From Rattus norvegicus (taxonomy: Eukaryota > Chordata > Mammalia > Rodentia > Muridae), in NCBI RefSeq assembly GCF_036323735.1, contig NC_086019.1, positions 234,491,102-234,555,101 on the forward strand: a DNA stretch of 64,000 bases, written 5' to 3'. A program made the position numbers and the translations under genes. Positions 34,736-44,692 of this stretch are shown piece by piece. The notes below the pieces were generated by a model. The model ran no database searches and had not been told where the DNA came from. It worked only from the letters and a program-made list of their open reading frames with translations. Position 1 is the stretch's first letter. Each line of letters begins with the position of its first letter.

Positions 34736-36477
34736 AAGAAAAAAGAAAAGCCAACTTTCTTTTCCAAGGTTCCAGGTTAAAATGTATTTGAAAAACAATA
34801 AATCAAATAGTAATAGTCAGCAAGTAAAGAAAGGTCTTTCAAATTCTTTAATTTGCTACCATGAACTACCCAATGCAAAGACTGAAACATACAAGACTTC
34901 CCAAACCTAGCAGAACCAATTTCTCCAGGAAACACTCTGGAAAATGCTGTGGGTCTGATACCCAGCAGTGTACACACAGGGTACATCTCTCTAATTCCAG
35001 CACAGGAACTGCTCCCTGCTGGGCATCTCGATTTTACAGTCATGTTATCACTTGAAAAGAGATGTTTACATTTCTGCATGTAGGTTTCATGTAAATACCA
35101 CATGCTAAGCAACTGTGCCAATGGCCCTCAAATGTAGGTTTCAAGGGCTACCTTTATTTACTTACATTAGATTTAAAAAGATAAAGAGCCTATAGATCTG
35201 TTACTCAGCTTCCCCATTGGCAACTTAATAAGACACTTTCGAAATGACACTAGTGTAACACAAGGTTTATTTGGAAATCAATTTTCTCATTCCTGTCCTC
35301 TTTCTATCCAAGATGTAGCCATCATACCTCCTCCGTTTTTACAGGTTATGTTCCCTTTGGGGATTTTTATTATTAGATTGAAGTTATGCTTGGGTCGGGG
35401 AGAGGGTGACACATGATAGCAGAGCGGTGCTGTTCTCACAGTGACAAAGGTATGTGGCAGTCATGATGTTAACCCTCATGACCATTTGCCAAGTTACTTC
35501 ACTATCAAATTAATGGCTAACCCAAGAGCAAGAAAAGCAAATTAGGTGGAGCCTTGGGACAAGGGTGTTTTCAGACCCCAAGACAACGTCCTACACCTAC
35601 AGCAATGAGTCCTCAACACCTTTTGATTATGCATATAACTGGCATCTTATACGTCATGTCTGAATCATAACGCTCTGCATTTCCACCACACACTGCCATC
35701 TTTCTCTCCCTGCCTAATCTTGCTGTAGCCAATGGGGCATCATCTACTCCACTCCGCAGAGAGAAAACTGGAACACTGCTCCTGACTTTTACTTCTTTGC
35801 CAGTCACCTTGTACCCATCAGTAAGTTATATCTTGTAATCCCCTTCAAGTTACCTGTTTCTACTACCAACACTCAATGCAAATCAAAAGTCTCCTTGCCG
35901 AACTTGCAAATTAAGTACATTTTTCTTTAAGAGAATCGAGGCCTACCGTGAACCTCCAATTTTTTTCTAATAATCCTTCAATGTTTTATATGCATAGGGA
36001 CACAAAGAAAAATGCTTCCCATTACACAGAAATAAAGAAACTCGACACCACGGCTCCGAAGTTCTACCCTCCTCTTTATCTAGTTAGCGCCGTACTCCCA
36101 ACTCCCAACTCCGGGACAGCTCACCGCCTCTGTTTAAAATACTCTTGCCTCCTATCACGCTTTAGGTCTCGGCTTATGGGTCCCTTCTTCAGCTTTCCCT
36201 GCACTGCTCCTATGCACAAGGTCTGTCAAGGGACGGGCGGGGTGACTGTGACCCACAGAACTAGTTCCTCTAGCTCTACAATAATCAATAGAGAGGGTTT
36301 AACCCCTGCCCTCGCCAGGGTTCCTCCAACTCGGAGCCATCGAAGCGGCCAGGCAGACCATCCCGGGGGTGGGTCTGTAGATGCCGCTCGCCCACTACCC
36401 CGCAGAGCCCCCTGCTCCACAGCGATCGGCGGAAACTAGCCCCGCACATCCCGCATCAAACTCTCCACAACACTCAC

Positions 36478-36537
36478 CGCACACGTGGGGAAGAAGCTCA
36501 CGGAGTTCCGCTACCCACCGCCGCTTCCGCTTCCGCG
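36478..36537 (-). other. Pum3: Pum3 exon 1 (non-coding, inferred)
   Basis: A strong donor (GTGTGCG|GTGAGTG on the minus strand, intron starting at 36477) lies inside the CpG island, about 2.7 kb upstream of the exon 2 acceptor. The exon would be 5' UTR only, because the family start codon sits in exon 2. Its 5' limit is a guess based on the GC boxes starting at 36538. It contains the CACGTG E-box. Confidence 0.55.
36482..36487. promoter_or_regulatory. CACGTG E-box in Pum3 exon 1
   Basis: A palindromic canonical E-box, the MYC/MAX or USF type, lies 4 bp inside exon 1 from the inferred donor. E-boxes at the start site are common in MYC-driven ribosome-biogenesis genes, which fits the role of Pum3. 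Binding is inferred. Confidence 0.6.
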
Positions 36538-36554
36538 TTCCGCCCCGCCCCGGA
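36538..36554 (-). promoter_or_regulatory. Tandem GC boxes (SP/KLF type)
   Basis: Two overlapping GGGCGG-type motifs on the minus strand lie directly upstream of the inferred exon 1, as expected for a TATA-less promoter. Confidence 0.6.
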
Positions 36555-36629
36555 TCCTCGGTTGTATTGTCCCGTCCTGGTGCTGGGGTCAAGGGGTGGA
36601 GCTTAGGAAACACGAAATCCGTAGTTTCT

Positions 36630-36634
36630 ATTGG
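36630..36634 (-). promoter_or_regulatory. CCAAT box (NF-Y type)
   Basis: ATTGG on the plus strand reads as CCAAT on the minus strand, about 90 bp upstream of the inferred Pum3 start. That is the usual spacing for NF-Y sites. Confidence 0.55.
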
Positions 36635-36765
36635 TCCATTTTCGCCCCTATACGCGAGAGGACTACGTGAGTTTTGGCCCTTGAGGGGATCCGTCAGGTG
36701 GAAGGCGAGTCAGTGGCTCGGGAAAGTGACGCTTGAGCCTGCAGATTTCTGGGAACGACGCCGGT

Positions 36766-36774
36766 TCTCGCGAG
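36766..36774. promoter_or_regulatory. TCTCGCGAG element
   Basis: This matches nine of ten positions of the TCTCGCGAGA palindrome known from CpG-island, often bidirectional, promoters. It lies about 230 bp upstream of Pum3 exon 1, where it could serve a divergent plus-strand transcript. Confidence 0.55.
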
Positions 36775-37169
36775 GGCTGCCGGGTTTCCGAAGGACTTAA
36801 GTCTGCAATCCGGGCTAGCGTTTGGACTGTTCGCTTGTCTGTGTGCTCGTTCGCGTCTTTTTTCGTTAGTTTAGTCTGGAGGATAAAAGCTGTCCCCGAG
36901 TGTGTTCTATTGTAATCTTGCTTACCTACTCCTATGTCTCCCTCATTTCCCACCCTAGCTGTGACTCTCTGGATAAATTAGATCCCTCGGGAACCATTCG
37001 TGTAAAGAACCAAGCACAGTAAGTTAATGTGAAAAGCTCTCTCCGTAAATGGCGTGTTTTAACGTCGGCTCGTGTTTGGGCATACATTTCCCCATTTTTC
37101 CACTTCAGGATATATATTTAAGGTATTACTCCATTTTACCGAGGAAGCAATAGACGTAGTTAACTTGAT

Positions 37170-37281
37170 ATTTGAGACTGTAGACGTGGCTAAGCTGTTT
37201 TCTGTTCTTGGAGACGACCTGGGTTCAATTCCCAGCACCTACATGGCAACTTACTGTAAACTCAGTTTCAGGGGACCCCAC
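37170..37281 (+). repeat. B3-type SINE
   Basis: Sense B3 core: GAGACGACCTGGGTTCAATT, CCCAGCACCTACATGGC and CAGTTTCAGGGGAC. It runs directly into the 71-bp tandem duplication, whose first bases are the SINE's own GGGGACCCCA. Confidence 0.7.
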
Positions 37282-37413
37282 GTCATGCCAAACAACAGAA
37301 CCTTATTACCTAACAGTTCTGAAATGTAGATGTTGGTTGAGCGGGACCCCACGTCATGCCAAACAACAGAACCTTATTACCTAACAGTTCTGAAATGTAG
37401 ATGTTGGTTGAGC
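37272..37413. repeat. 71-bp exact tandem duplication
   Basis: Two identical 71-bp copies (37272-37342 and 37343-37413) starting GGGACCCCACGTCATGCC and ending GGTTGAGC, plus 9-10 bp of a third start (GGGACCCCA at 37414). No mismatch seen between copies. Confidence 0.95.
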
Positions 37414-37599
37414 GGGACCCCATTTGAAGCCCCAAGGAGTGGGTGAACTTCCCGTGTATCTTCAGCAGTCCCTTGGCTTATGGTTCTGGCTCCTGCCCCT
37501 GCCTTTCTTTCTCCTGGATCTTTATTGTAAGAACACTTGACAATTTGTTAGATCGTTCGCAAATAAGCTTACAGACTATAATTCCAGGTGGACCCTGCC

Positions 37600-38340
37600 T
37601 CTTGTGTCTCTGGTAACACACCTGTAAGTGTTGAAGCTCGGTAGGGAAAGGTTTCCCCTACAGAAGTTCTGCTCCAGCTGCTGGGAAAGTTTCCCCGATG
37701 CTAGTGTTGCTGCTTTGCTCTGACTCGGAGAAAATTTCCCCTGTGACAGTTCTGCTCCAAAAGATATCCTGGCTGTCAGGAGCCAAGGAATACCACAGAG
37801 TCATACTGCACAACAAACCTCAGGCAAGGGATTAATTTGAAGGGAAAAGCTAGGGAGGGTAGCTGCCTCTGCCTGGATGAAAAGCAACAGAGAACTGGGC
37901 AGAATTGGAGGATGGGGGACTATATCGGGTTTTTGAGGAGGGGGGACTTTCCAGGGTGGTCTGGATTTTTTTTTTCTTATACGGTGGGGCCTGGCCACTT
38001 TCCCACCTCAGGGTTACGAATGGCTATTGCAGCCATTAGAAAATGACCATTAGGAAAGTCAAGGGACCATGGGGCAGGATCTGGGCGCTTTTCTGCCTTG
38101 AAGAAATGGAAAGGCAGTTAACAGCTGTTTTAGCTTTTTCACTCTTGCTGCTGGAGCTCCTGAGGCCAGGGACTGGCCATTTTGTGCCTTGAAGGTTTAC
38201 TAAGTATACAAAATTTACAAAGGGCGGCCATGGAAAAAAAAGCCATCCCTGGAGCTTGAGTTGCTGTAACTGGCCAACCATACCTATTTTAAGAAAGTGG
38301 AAAATACCACAGTGGGTCCTTTTTAGAAGTGCCATGTGAA
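37600..38340. mobile_element. Possible LTR-like dispersed repeat (unclassified)
   Basis: The segment has repeated TTTCCCCT...AGTTCTGCTCC modules (about 37651 and 37736) and mixed GC/polypurine character, as in ERV LTRs. I cannot place it in a family, and no coding potential is visible. Confidence 0.3.
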
Positions 38341-39111
38341 GTGCGTATCACAACTGCCCCTTAATATTTAATGTTACACAGTTACAAGAGGCTTATGAAA
38401 ACAAATTCCATAAATATTACATGAAAGGGATGGAGTTGCAGGACTTTATTGTGACGCATTAAGGAAAAGCTATAAATACCCTGATAAAGTATGGCTACTT
38501 TATTATTTTGTTTTACTTTAATTTTAAAAAGGTCTTCAGTATTTTTTATGAAAAAAAAAGGGGGGGGCGGGGAGAGAGACCCAAGTCATACCTCTGCTGC
38601 TGGGTGGAGACACATATATTCTAAACGGATCAAAATATAAAATTACAAAAACATATTAGACTCTCCAGTTAATCCAAATCTTCCTGTCAAACATCTGGTC
38701 AGGAAATGCACCTCAGAAATCTATCTGTTCTAGAAACTTTACAAAATATATTAACTTAAAGTCATGTTAAGAAGGGAGGCATAATTGTCTCCTCAATGAA
38801 ACAGGCACTTAATGTTCTCGAAGTTTCACTCACAAGGCAGTTGCTTACAGGCACTCTCTACTCTGCCTTCCTACTTTCTGAATTACAACTGACTGTAACT
38901 TTTCCTTCTTCTTTTTTGTATCTCCCTATTAGCAGCCCAATCCCAAATTGAATTACCTGGACTTTGTTTTCTTTGAAGACTCCTCCCCAACTCACCATGC
39001 CCTGGGCTCTACATGTTATGGATTCTGCCTACTTTCTTGACTAATAATGGAAGCTGTCAAGATCTCTGGCTTGTTGGCCCTTTTGCTTTTCTCAAACACA
39101 CAGTGCATATG

Positions 39112-39113
39112 CA

Positions 39114-39144
<31 letters not shown>

Positions 39145-39155
39145 TGCACACACAG
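39112..39155. repeat. (CA)n microsatellite
   Basis: About 20 CA units with small GCA interruptions. Confidence 0.9.
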
Positions 39156-39164
39156 AGTTCTTTT

Positions 39165-39290
39165 AAGATAGATCAGCAGGTGAAGGTGCTTGCTCCAAGC
39201 CTGAGAATAGACATGAAGTTAATCCCTTGAACCCAACTTATCCTCTGACTTCCACATTGCAAGTACACACATGATAAATATGATTTTTAA
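39165..39290 (+). repeat. tRNA-derived SINE (B3/B4-type), degenerate
   Basis: Sense: CAGGTGAAGGTGCTTGCTCC, AAGCCTGAGAATAG, CCTTGAACCCAACTTATCCT and CTCTGACTTCCACATTGCA. Confidence 0.55.
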
Positions 39291-39588
39291 AAAGCACCCT
39301 TAAAAATCAAATGCAAACTTGAATAAAATTGTCCTTGAGTTCTTCTCTTCTGAGCCTGATTTTCAATTCTGTTTATCTACAAGATCAAGAGCCTACAAAA
39401 TAGACTGGGCTTGTTTTAAGACCCAGCAGGATATCTCCAGTTCCTACTTATACCTGCAAAGACCTTTTTATCCAAATACAATCATATTTACATATTCTGT
39501 GGGTTAAAGTCTGAACATCTTTGGCAGAGACAGGCCAAGTACATCTGGAAAAGATGAACATTTGGTATTTGATCCCTTGTGTACTAAC

Positions 39589-39934
39589 TGGTGGTTTGAA
39601 TGAGGAAGGTTCCTGTAAGCTCATATATTCGAATGCTTAGTCACAGAGGAATGGAACTGTTTGAAAAAGACTAGGAGGTGTGCCCTTGTTGGAGGCAGTG
39701 TGTCACTGAGGGGTGAGCTTGGAGGTTTCAAAAACCCAAGCCAGGCCCAATCTCTTGTCTTTTCTTGGCCTGAGAATCAGGATGTAGCTCTCAGCTACTT
39801 CAGCTGTGAGTGCTGCCATGCTTCTACAGTGCTCCCACCAGGACAATAAAGGACTAAACGTCTTTTAAGCCCCAATTAAATGGTTTTGTTTCTAATGGTT
39901 GCCTTGGTCATGATGTGTCTTCACGATGACTAAG
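39589..39934 (+). mobile_element. MaLR-type solo LTR
   Basis: A well-preserved high-copy rodent LTR pattern: TGGTGGTTTGAATGAGGAAG, GGAGGTGTGCCCTTGTTGGA, GGTTTCAAAAACCCAAGCCA, then AATTAAATGG and GGTTGCCTTGGTCATGATGT. Non-coding. The subfamily is not certain. Confidence 0.7.
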
Positions 39935-40659
39935 CCACTGACCTTAAGATTGTCTCATCTTCCAAGTCACTCAGTGTTTTACTCTGAGACGCTCAGCTTG
40001 AGAAGGCTGATACATAAGACGGTGCAGTTTGCCAGCCTAGAAGCCATCCTTACTTCTGAGGTACCCATCCCACTGCTCAGCACACAGATTTTATAAGTAC
40101 TTGTCTGCCTTTATTGTGATACTCGCCCTACCCCTGAGTGTGTCGGCATGACACTAGAAAGAAGACTGACGGGATGCAAAGCTTTGAAGGGAGAGGGAAA
40201 CAAAAGAAATTTGTGAGATGAAAGCAGAAAGAAGTAATGTTTGAAGGGAGGGAGGGGAAGGGAGGGGAGGTGGAGTGGAGAGAACACTGATGGGGTAGAT
40301 AAGAACAAAGTATAAATGTATACACATAGGTACTAAAATTTCACAATGAAACCAATTAGTTTTTATGATAACTTAAAAAGAAATGAAGTAAATAGGAATT
40401 TTGGAGGTGATCTTCCCCATTCCCCTGCAGGAAGGGGATGCACTAGCTTTGATTCCAAGAGTCAGATTCCAAATTCAATGTGGCTGCCTCTAGACTGCTT
40501 TTATTAACTGGAATTTATTAATTTGACAAATGCCAAAGAAAGGAGAATAAGGAGCAGGAATTTAAGGCCCACAGGAGCCTGGTTTGCAGTGTCAATTGAA
40601 CACTTAGAAACCTCTGACAAGTAATGTTCCCCAGAAGGAAAAGAACTACAGAGTATACC
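39935..40659. other. Intergenic stretch
   Basis: No gene or repeat recognised apart from a purine-rich tract (about 40240-40285, GGGAGGGAGGGGAAGGGAGG type). Confidence 0.6.
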
Positions 40660-42330
40660 TGTCTGAGTTAGGGTTTCTGTGACTATGAAGAGGCAGCACG
40701 GCCAAGGCAACCCTTATAAAGAGAGACGTTAACTGGAGCTGGTTACAGTTCCGAGATTCAGCCCATTCCTGGCATGGCAGAAAGCCCGGCAGCACACAAG
40801 CAGAAATGGTGATGAAGTTCCACATCTAGACTGACAGGCAGCAGGGAAGGGCAATGCCGCACTGGGTCTGGTTTGAGCATAGGAGACCTCATAGCCCACC
40901 CTCAGCGATACACTTCCAACAAAGCCACATCTATTCCCAACAAGTCTGTACCACCTATTAGTGTCACTTCCTATGAGCCAAGCATTCAAACACACGAGTC
41001 TATGGGGGCCATTTCTATTCAAGCCACCACATTTCACTCACTCGTCCTCATAGGCTTGTATCCATATCATAATTCAAAATGCATGTGGTCCAACTTCAAA
41101 AGCCCCCATAGTCTATAACAGTCTCAGACTTGTTTAAAAGTCCAAACTTCTAAGTCTCTTCTGAGACCCATGCAATCTCTTAACTGGGAACACTCCAAAC
41201 ACTACACCCACGTCTGATGTCAGAGTGCTCTTCAGATTTCTAACTCCATTCAGCGTTGTTGCCGACAACACACTTCTCCTGGGCTGGCTCCGCTCCCTGT
41301 TCGCAGCTTTCCTTGGCAGATAGCCCACAGCTCTAGCATCTGCAATATCTTGGTGTCTCCAAGGCAATCCAGGCTTTACCTTCACATCCTTAGACAGTGG
41401 CCTCTCTGGGCCTTCACGTGTGGACACCCCTGCCACACACCTGGCCTCAGCAGCTTTCATGAGGCAAGATGCCATTACCCCTTTATTGCATCCTTGAATC
41501 TAAAGCCAGAACCACTTGGCCAAATCTGCCAAGTTCTACAGCTTGCTGGGCTGGAACATGGACCCCTCATCAGATTGCATCTGCACCAGCTTTTTGGTTT
41601 TGATGGTTTCCTTCACTGCCTAAGCTTGGCTGTACAGGAACTTGTTCTGTAGACCAGGCTCACCTGGAACTCAGAGATCCAGCAGTCTCTGCCTCTCAAG
41701 TGCTGGGATTAAAGGCATGTACCTCTAGGCCTGGACCTAAACTTTTCTTTAACTCCTTTTTACAACTTGGAAGCTTACCTAGGTGGGATCTTGCCTTGAG
41801 GTCACCACTCCCTTTATTTCATTTAATATCAGGCTTTTCTTTAATTTCCTGATCTCCTTGAATGCAGGACTTAGCTCCAGTCCACTTCCTGGTACCCCCT
41901 TTCTGCTCAAATTGTACATTTTCTATTTTTTCCTTGCTCAGCTTGCTCCTTTTCATTATACATTTCCGTAAGAGTGAACACTAATAAACCACATGACAGA
42001 ATATACTAGGCTGTTTTGAGATTTCTTTGGCCAACACAATCCAAAACTCTTCAATTTAGCCTCAGGCAGATTTTTTCTGGAATAGGGCAGAAAGCAGCCC
42101 CCACATTCTTAGCCAAAATATGACAAGAACAGTCTCAACATCACATGTACATATTCTCCTCTGAAACCTGAGCCAGACCTCCACAGTTCAAATCACCCCC
42201 AGCATCACTGCCATACACGCTCCTACCACTATGTCGCATGAAGCCCCTACTTAAAACATTCAACTGCTTTTCTAATCCAGAGTATCCAAACACGCAGGTC
42301 TATAGGGCCACTCATATTCAAACCACCACA
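40660..42330 (-). mobile_element. MaLR-type retroelement with internal sequence, degenerate
   Basis: The antisense LTR (40660-41035: TGTCTGAGTTAGGGTTTCTG, CAAGGCAACCCTTATAAAGA, to TTCAAGCCACCACA) is followed by typical MaLR non-coding internal text (CAAAAGCCCCCATAGTC, GAAGCCCCTACTTAAAACAT). It ends with an LTR-like piece ending ATTCAAACCACCACAACCCC (about 42310-42330). An antisense B1 (41640-41736) is nested inside. MaLR elements carry no functional genes, and none are seen. Confidence 0.6.
41640..41736 (-). repeat. B1 SINE nested in the MaLR element
   Basis: Antisense B1: CTGTAGACCAGGCTCACCTG, AACTCAGAGATCC and AAGTGCTGGGATTAAAGGCA. Well preserved. Confidence 0.85.
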
Positions 42331-44426
42331 ACCCCTACCACACAATCTGGGAATGTTTGTGTCTTTAATTTCAGAACTAGCAGCACCTTATCTGGATGAC
42401 ACATCCAAACCACTTGAACATTTACACTAACCCCCTACGCTCATCTGCCTCTTCACCAAGGGGGATAAAAACCTGTTCTATCACAAAACCTTCATTATTA
42501 GCAGTAGTACATTTAAAAATAACGTCCCAGAAGCTGTCAACATGGATTGATCCAGGAGTTTTATTTGTCTGGAGTGAGGAAGTATATTTCATTTTTATAG
42601 GATAATACAAAAGTGTTGCATCTTATGATTTTGTCTGAAACCCAGTAACTTTGTCCATTCTTCGACTTCTAATGATTTCAATGTAGATCTCCATATTTCC
42701 AGATGTTTTTGAAGCTCTGATACAGCATGAAATTTAATCTGTAGTTAGATGAGAATCTATTTAAAGGTTCATCACTACTGTCGCTATATAGTTAAGAGTA
42801 GTGATTTTTGAGTCAACTTCAGTGTGGACGTAGGCAACATATTTAGCATTTATTTATTCTCATGTCTGCTGCTTTCTGATGGGCATGTGTCCTGTTTAGG
42901 ATTTATAGCACAGCCCTGGGCTAGGGGGATGGACAAAGGGGTGAAGTCCACCTTTCCTGCTGTAATAGGGCTCAGTTCTCATCCCAGAAGAAGACCCAGC
43001 AAGGATGTTCTCCTATATCAGGGCTTAAAACTGGGCTGCATCACTACTTCTAGGACTGACAGGCTGTGGTGCTGCAGATATTTAATTTGTAGCTTAAACG
43101 AATATACTTTAAAGCTTAAAATAACTTTAGTAACCAAGGAAATCTGTGTCAATCTTGGAAGCACACCAGAATCACCTGTGGAGTTAAAGATGTTAGCAAT
43201 TCTCATTTAATTGATCTTGAGTGGACCAAGGTGGAAAGACTGTGGAAACTCCCCAGGTTGCCCTAATGTGCAGCTAAATCAAGAGCCACTTGTTTAAGGA
43301 ATGGCCTTCAAATTGTTGATTTGGTTTTCTAATTAAATCTTGCAATGTCCTGGTCTTTGCTCTCATTGCAGTCAACAAAGATAAAAATTAATGTATAATA
43401 TTCTTGTTTCTCTAAACAGAATGTCTTCAACACACATGAGTCTTTTTTATTGACTGAGGTCTCTTATAATGATTAAACACCACAAGAAGTTGAAAAATCT
43501 AAATTTGAACTGTACATCTCAAAACCTGCTTGGGAAATGCTTGCTTTTCTCTTTTTCATTTCAGCATGATTGCATTCTCCCTCTCCCTTTCCTTCTCTCT
43601 CCCTTCTTCAAAATAAGGTGTGTCAGGTATCATCTCCCATACACCTCCCCTCCCCTAAGTTCTTTAAAATTCTGCTTACTGTGTATTTTACTTGGGTTTT
43701 CTGTTCTTACATGTATATGCAGGGATAAAGGGCATGTTGATGGGAAGCATGAGTGAACATTTAGCAAAGATGGTTTCTAAGAATCTATTGGAATAATAAA
43801 TCCATGGAAACAATCATCAATGTGTTTTCCTTTAGTAAATAAAGAACTGCTTCAGAGTAAGGTACGCTGTCTTTTTTCATACCTCAAGTTTCTCGAAATA
43901 TGAGATAGTGAGTCTAACCACCAATTACTCATTATGTTCTTGTTGTCCAGTAAACATGAAGTTAGCCTTGTCCTTATTTGCTTGTATTGTGACATGCTTT
44001 GGAGCAAGAGAAAAGGATGTGCCTGGGGTAAAGGTTGATCTGATTGCTGTACTAGTGATTTGTCACATCGGCATGTGATAGGAAAATGCAATAAAAAGGA
44101 GCCCCACTTAAAGCCTACACTCAGTCTCTCACACACCGCACATGTGCACTGTGCTCAGATGTACCTAACAACTAAGCAGCACACAGCAGTTCTGTGTTCT
44201 TAATCAGAACGAGGACAATAAAGGGGCTTATAGTGTAAGCCTTTAACTTTTGCTTTTACACTCAATGGAAGCTATTTTCTTTACAAAGCACTGATTTGTT
44301 TTTCTTTATGACGTCTTTAACCTATAAGCAATAAAGACACAATGACAATGCATGTGTTTAGTCATTAGATGAACAAAGAAGGAACTCGTGGTTTCAAAGA
44401 ATAACATTCTGCTTTCCTTTTTAAAG
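42331..44426. other. Intergenic stretch
   Basis: About 2.1 kb, AT-rich, no gene recognised and no clear repeat. Confidence 0.55.
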
Positions 44427-44427
44427 A

Positions 44428-44481
<54 letters not shown>

Positions 44482-44535
44482 TCTGTGTATGTGTGTGTGT
44501 GTGTGTGTGTGCGTGCGTGCGTGCGTGTGTGTTTG
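44427..44535. repeat. Compound (CT)n-(GT)n-(GTGC)n microsatellite
   Basis: About 60 bp of CT repeats with GT interruptions, then GT repeats, then GCGTGCGTGCGTGCGTG. It directly precedes an antisense SINE. Confidence 0.95.
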
Positions 44536-44540
44536 TGTTT

Positions 44541-44692
44541 GCCACCACTTAAATGTAGGAGGCCTAGCAGCCCATAATAGGGTACTAGAGCCCCAGACCT
44601 GGAGTTATAGGCACTTGTGAGCTGATTACTAAACCCAGGTCATCTGAAAGAAAAGCAAATGTTCTTAATGAGGGAGATCTCTCTCCAGCCCC
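44541..44692 (-). repeat. B3-type SINE
   Basis: Antisense B3: CCCCAGACCTGGAGTTATAG, CTAAACCCAGGTCATCTGAA, GTTCTTAATGAGGGAGATC, head CTCTCCAGCCCC. The adjacent microsatellite occupies its tail side. Confidence 0.75.

Larger units (their letters stand above)
33748..36477 (-). other. Pum3 intron 1
   Basis: 2.7 kb, with a B1 (34517-34650) and a (CATA)n microsatellite (34684-34735). The part near 36050-36477 rises in GC toward the CpG island. A long plus-strand frame there (35948-36439) is not a gene. Confidence 0.7.
1..36537 (-). other. Pum3: Pum3 transcription unit (pumilio RNA-binding family member 3), 3' end off-window
   Basis: Pum3 encodes a nucleolar/nuclear Puf-repeat protein. Known family biology: it is the Puf6 ortholog, binds structured RNA or DNA with little sequence specificity, acts in large-subunit rRNA processing, and interacts with PARP1 in human cells. 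Seen here on the minus strand: coding exons 2-17 at 33656-33747, 32458-32676, 30836-30971, 30184-30259, 29324-29417, 29018-29084, 27876-28050, 26774-26877, 25605-25683, 23299-23397, 22473-22526, 18677-18757, 6325-6467, 5531-5753, 2922-3009 and 827-917. They sum to 1811 coding nt (603 codons + 2 nt). All introns are GT-AG and phases join exactly, so the gene looks intact. The human protein is about 648 residues, so about 45 C-terminal residues are missing and must lie in an exon left of position 1. The lysine-rich N-terminus (residues 1-145) precedes the Puf-repeat array. Exon 1 and the transcription start are inferred. Confidence 0.95.
36340..36830 (-). promoter_or_regulatory. Pum3: CpG-island promoter of Pum3, possibly bidirectional
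   Basis: This is the only extended GC- and CpG-rich stretch in the window and lies directly upstream of the first coding exon in minus orientation. Seen in sequence: two adjacent GC boxes (36538-36554), ETS-like CGGAAG cores on the minus strand (about 36521-36537), a CCAAT box on the minus strand (ATTGG at 36630-36634), a CACGTG E-box (36482-36487) and TCTCGCGAG (36766-36774). There is no TATA box at the expected place. This is typical of a housekeeping, ribosome-biogenesis gene promoter. The exact start site cannot be read from sequence. Confidence 0.8.
38341..39588. other. Intergenic stretch
   Basis: No gene recognised. Holds an A8-G8 run (38551-38567), a (CA)n microsatellite (39112-39155) and a degenerate SINE (39165-39290). 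Confidence 0.6.

Noticed and set aside
35948..36439. 163-residue plus-strand frame near the promoter
   Set aside because: It is antisense to Pum3 intron 1 and the CpG island, with no recognisable motif. GC-rich regions favour chance frames.
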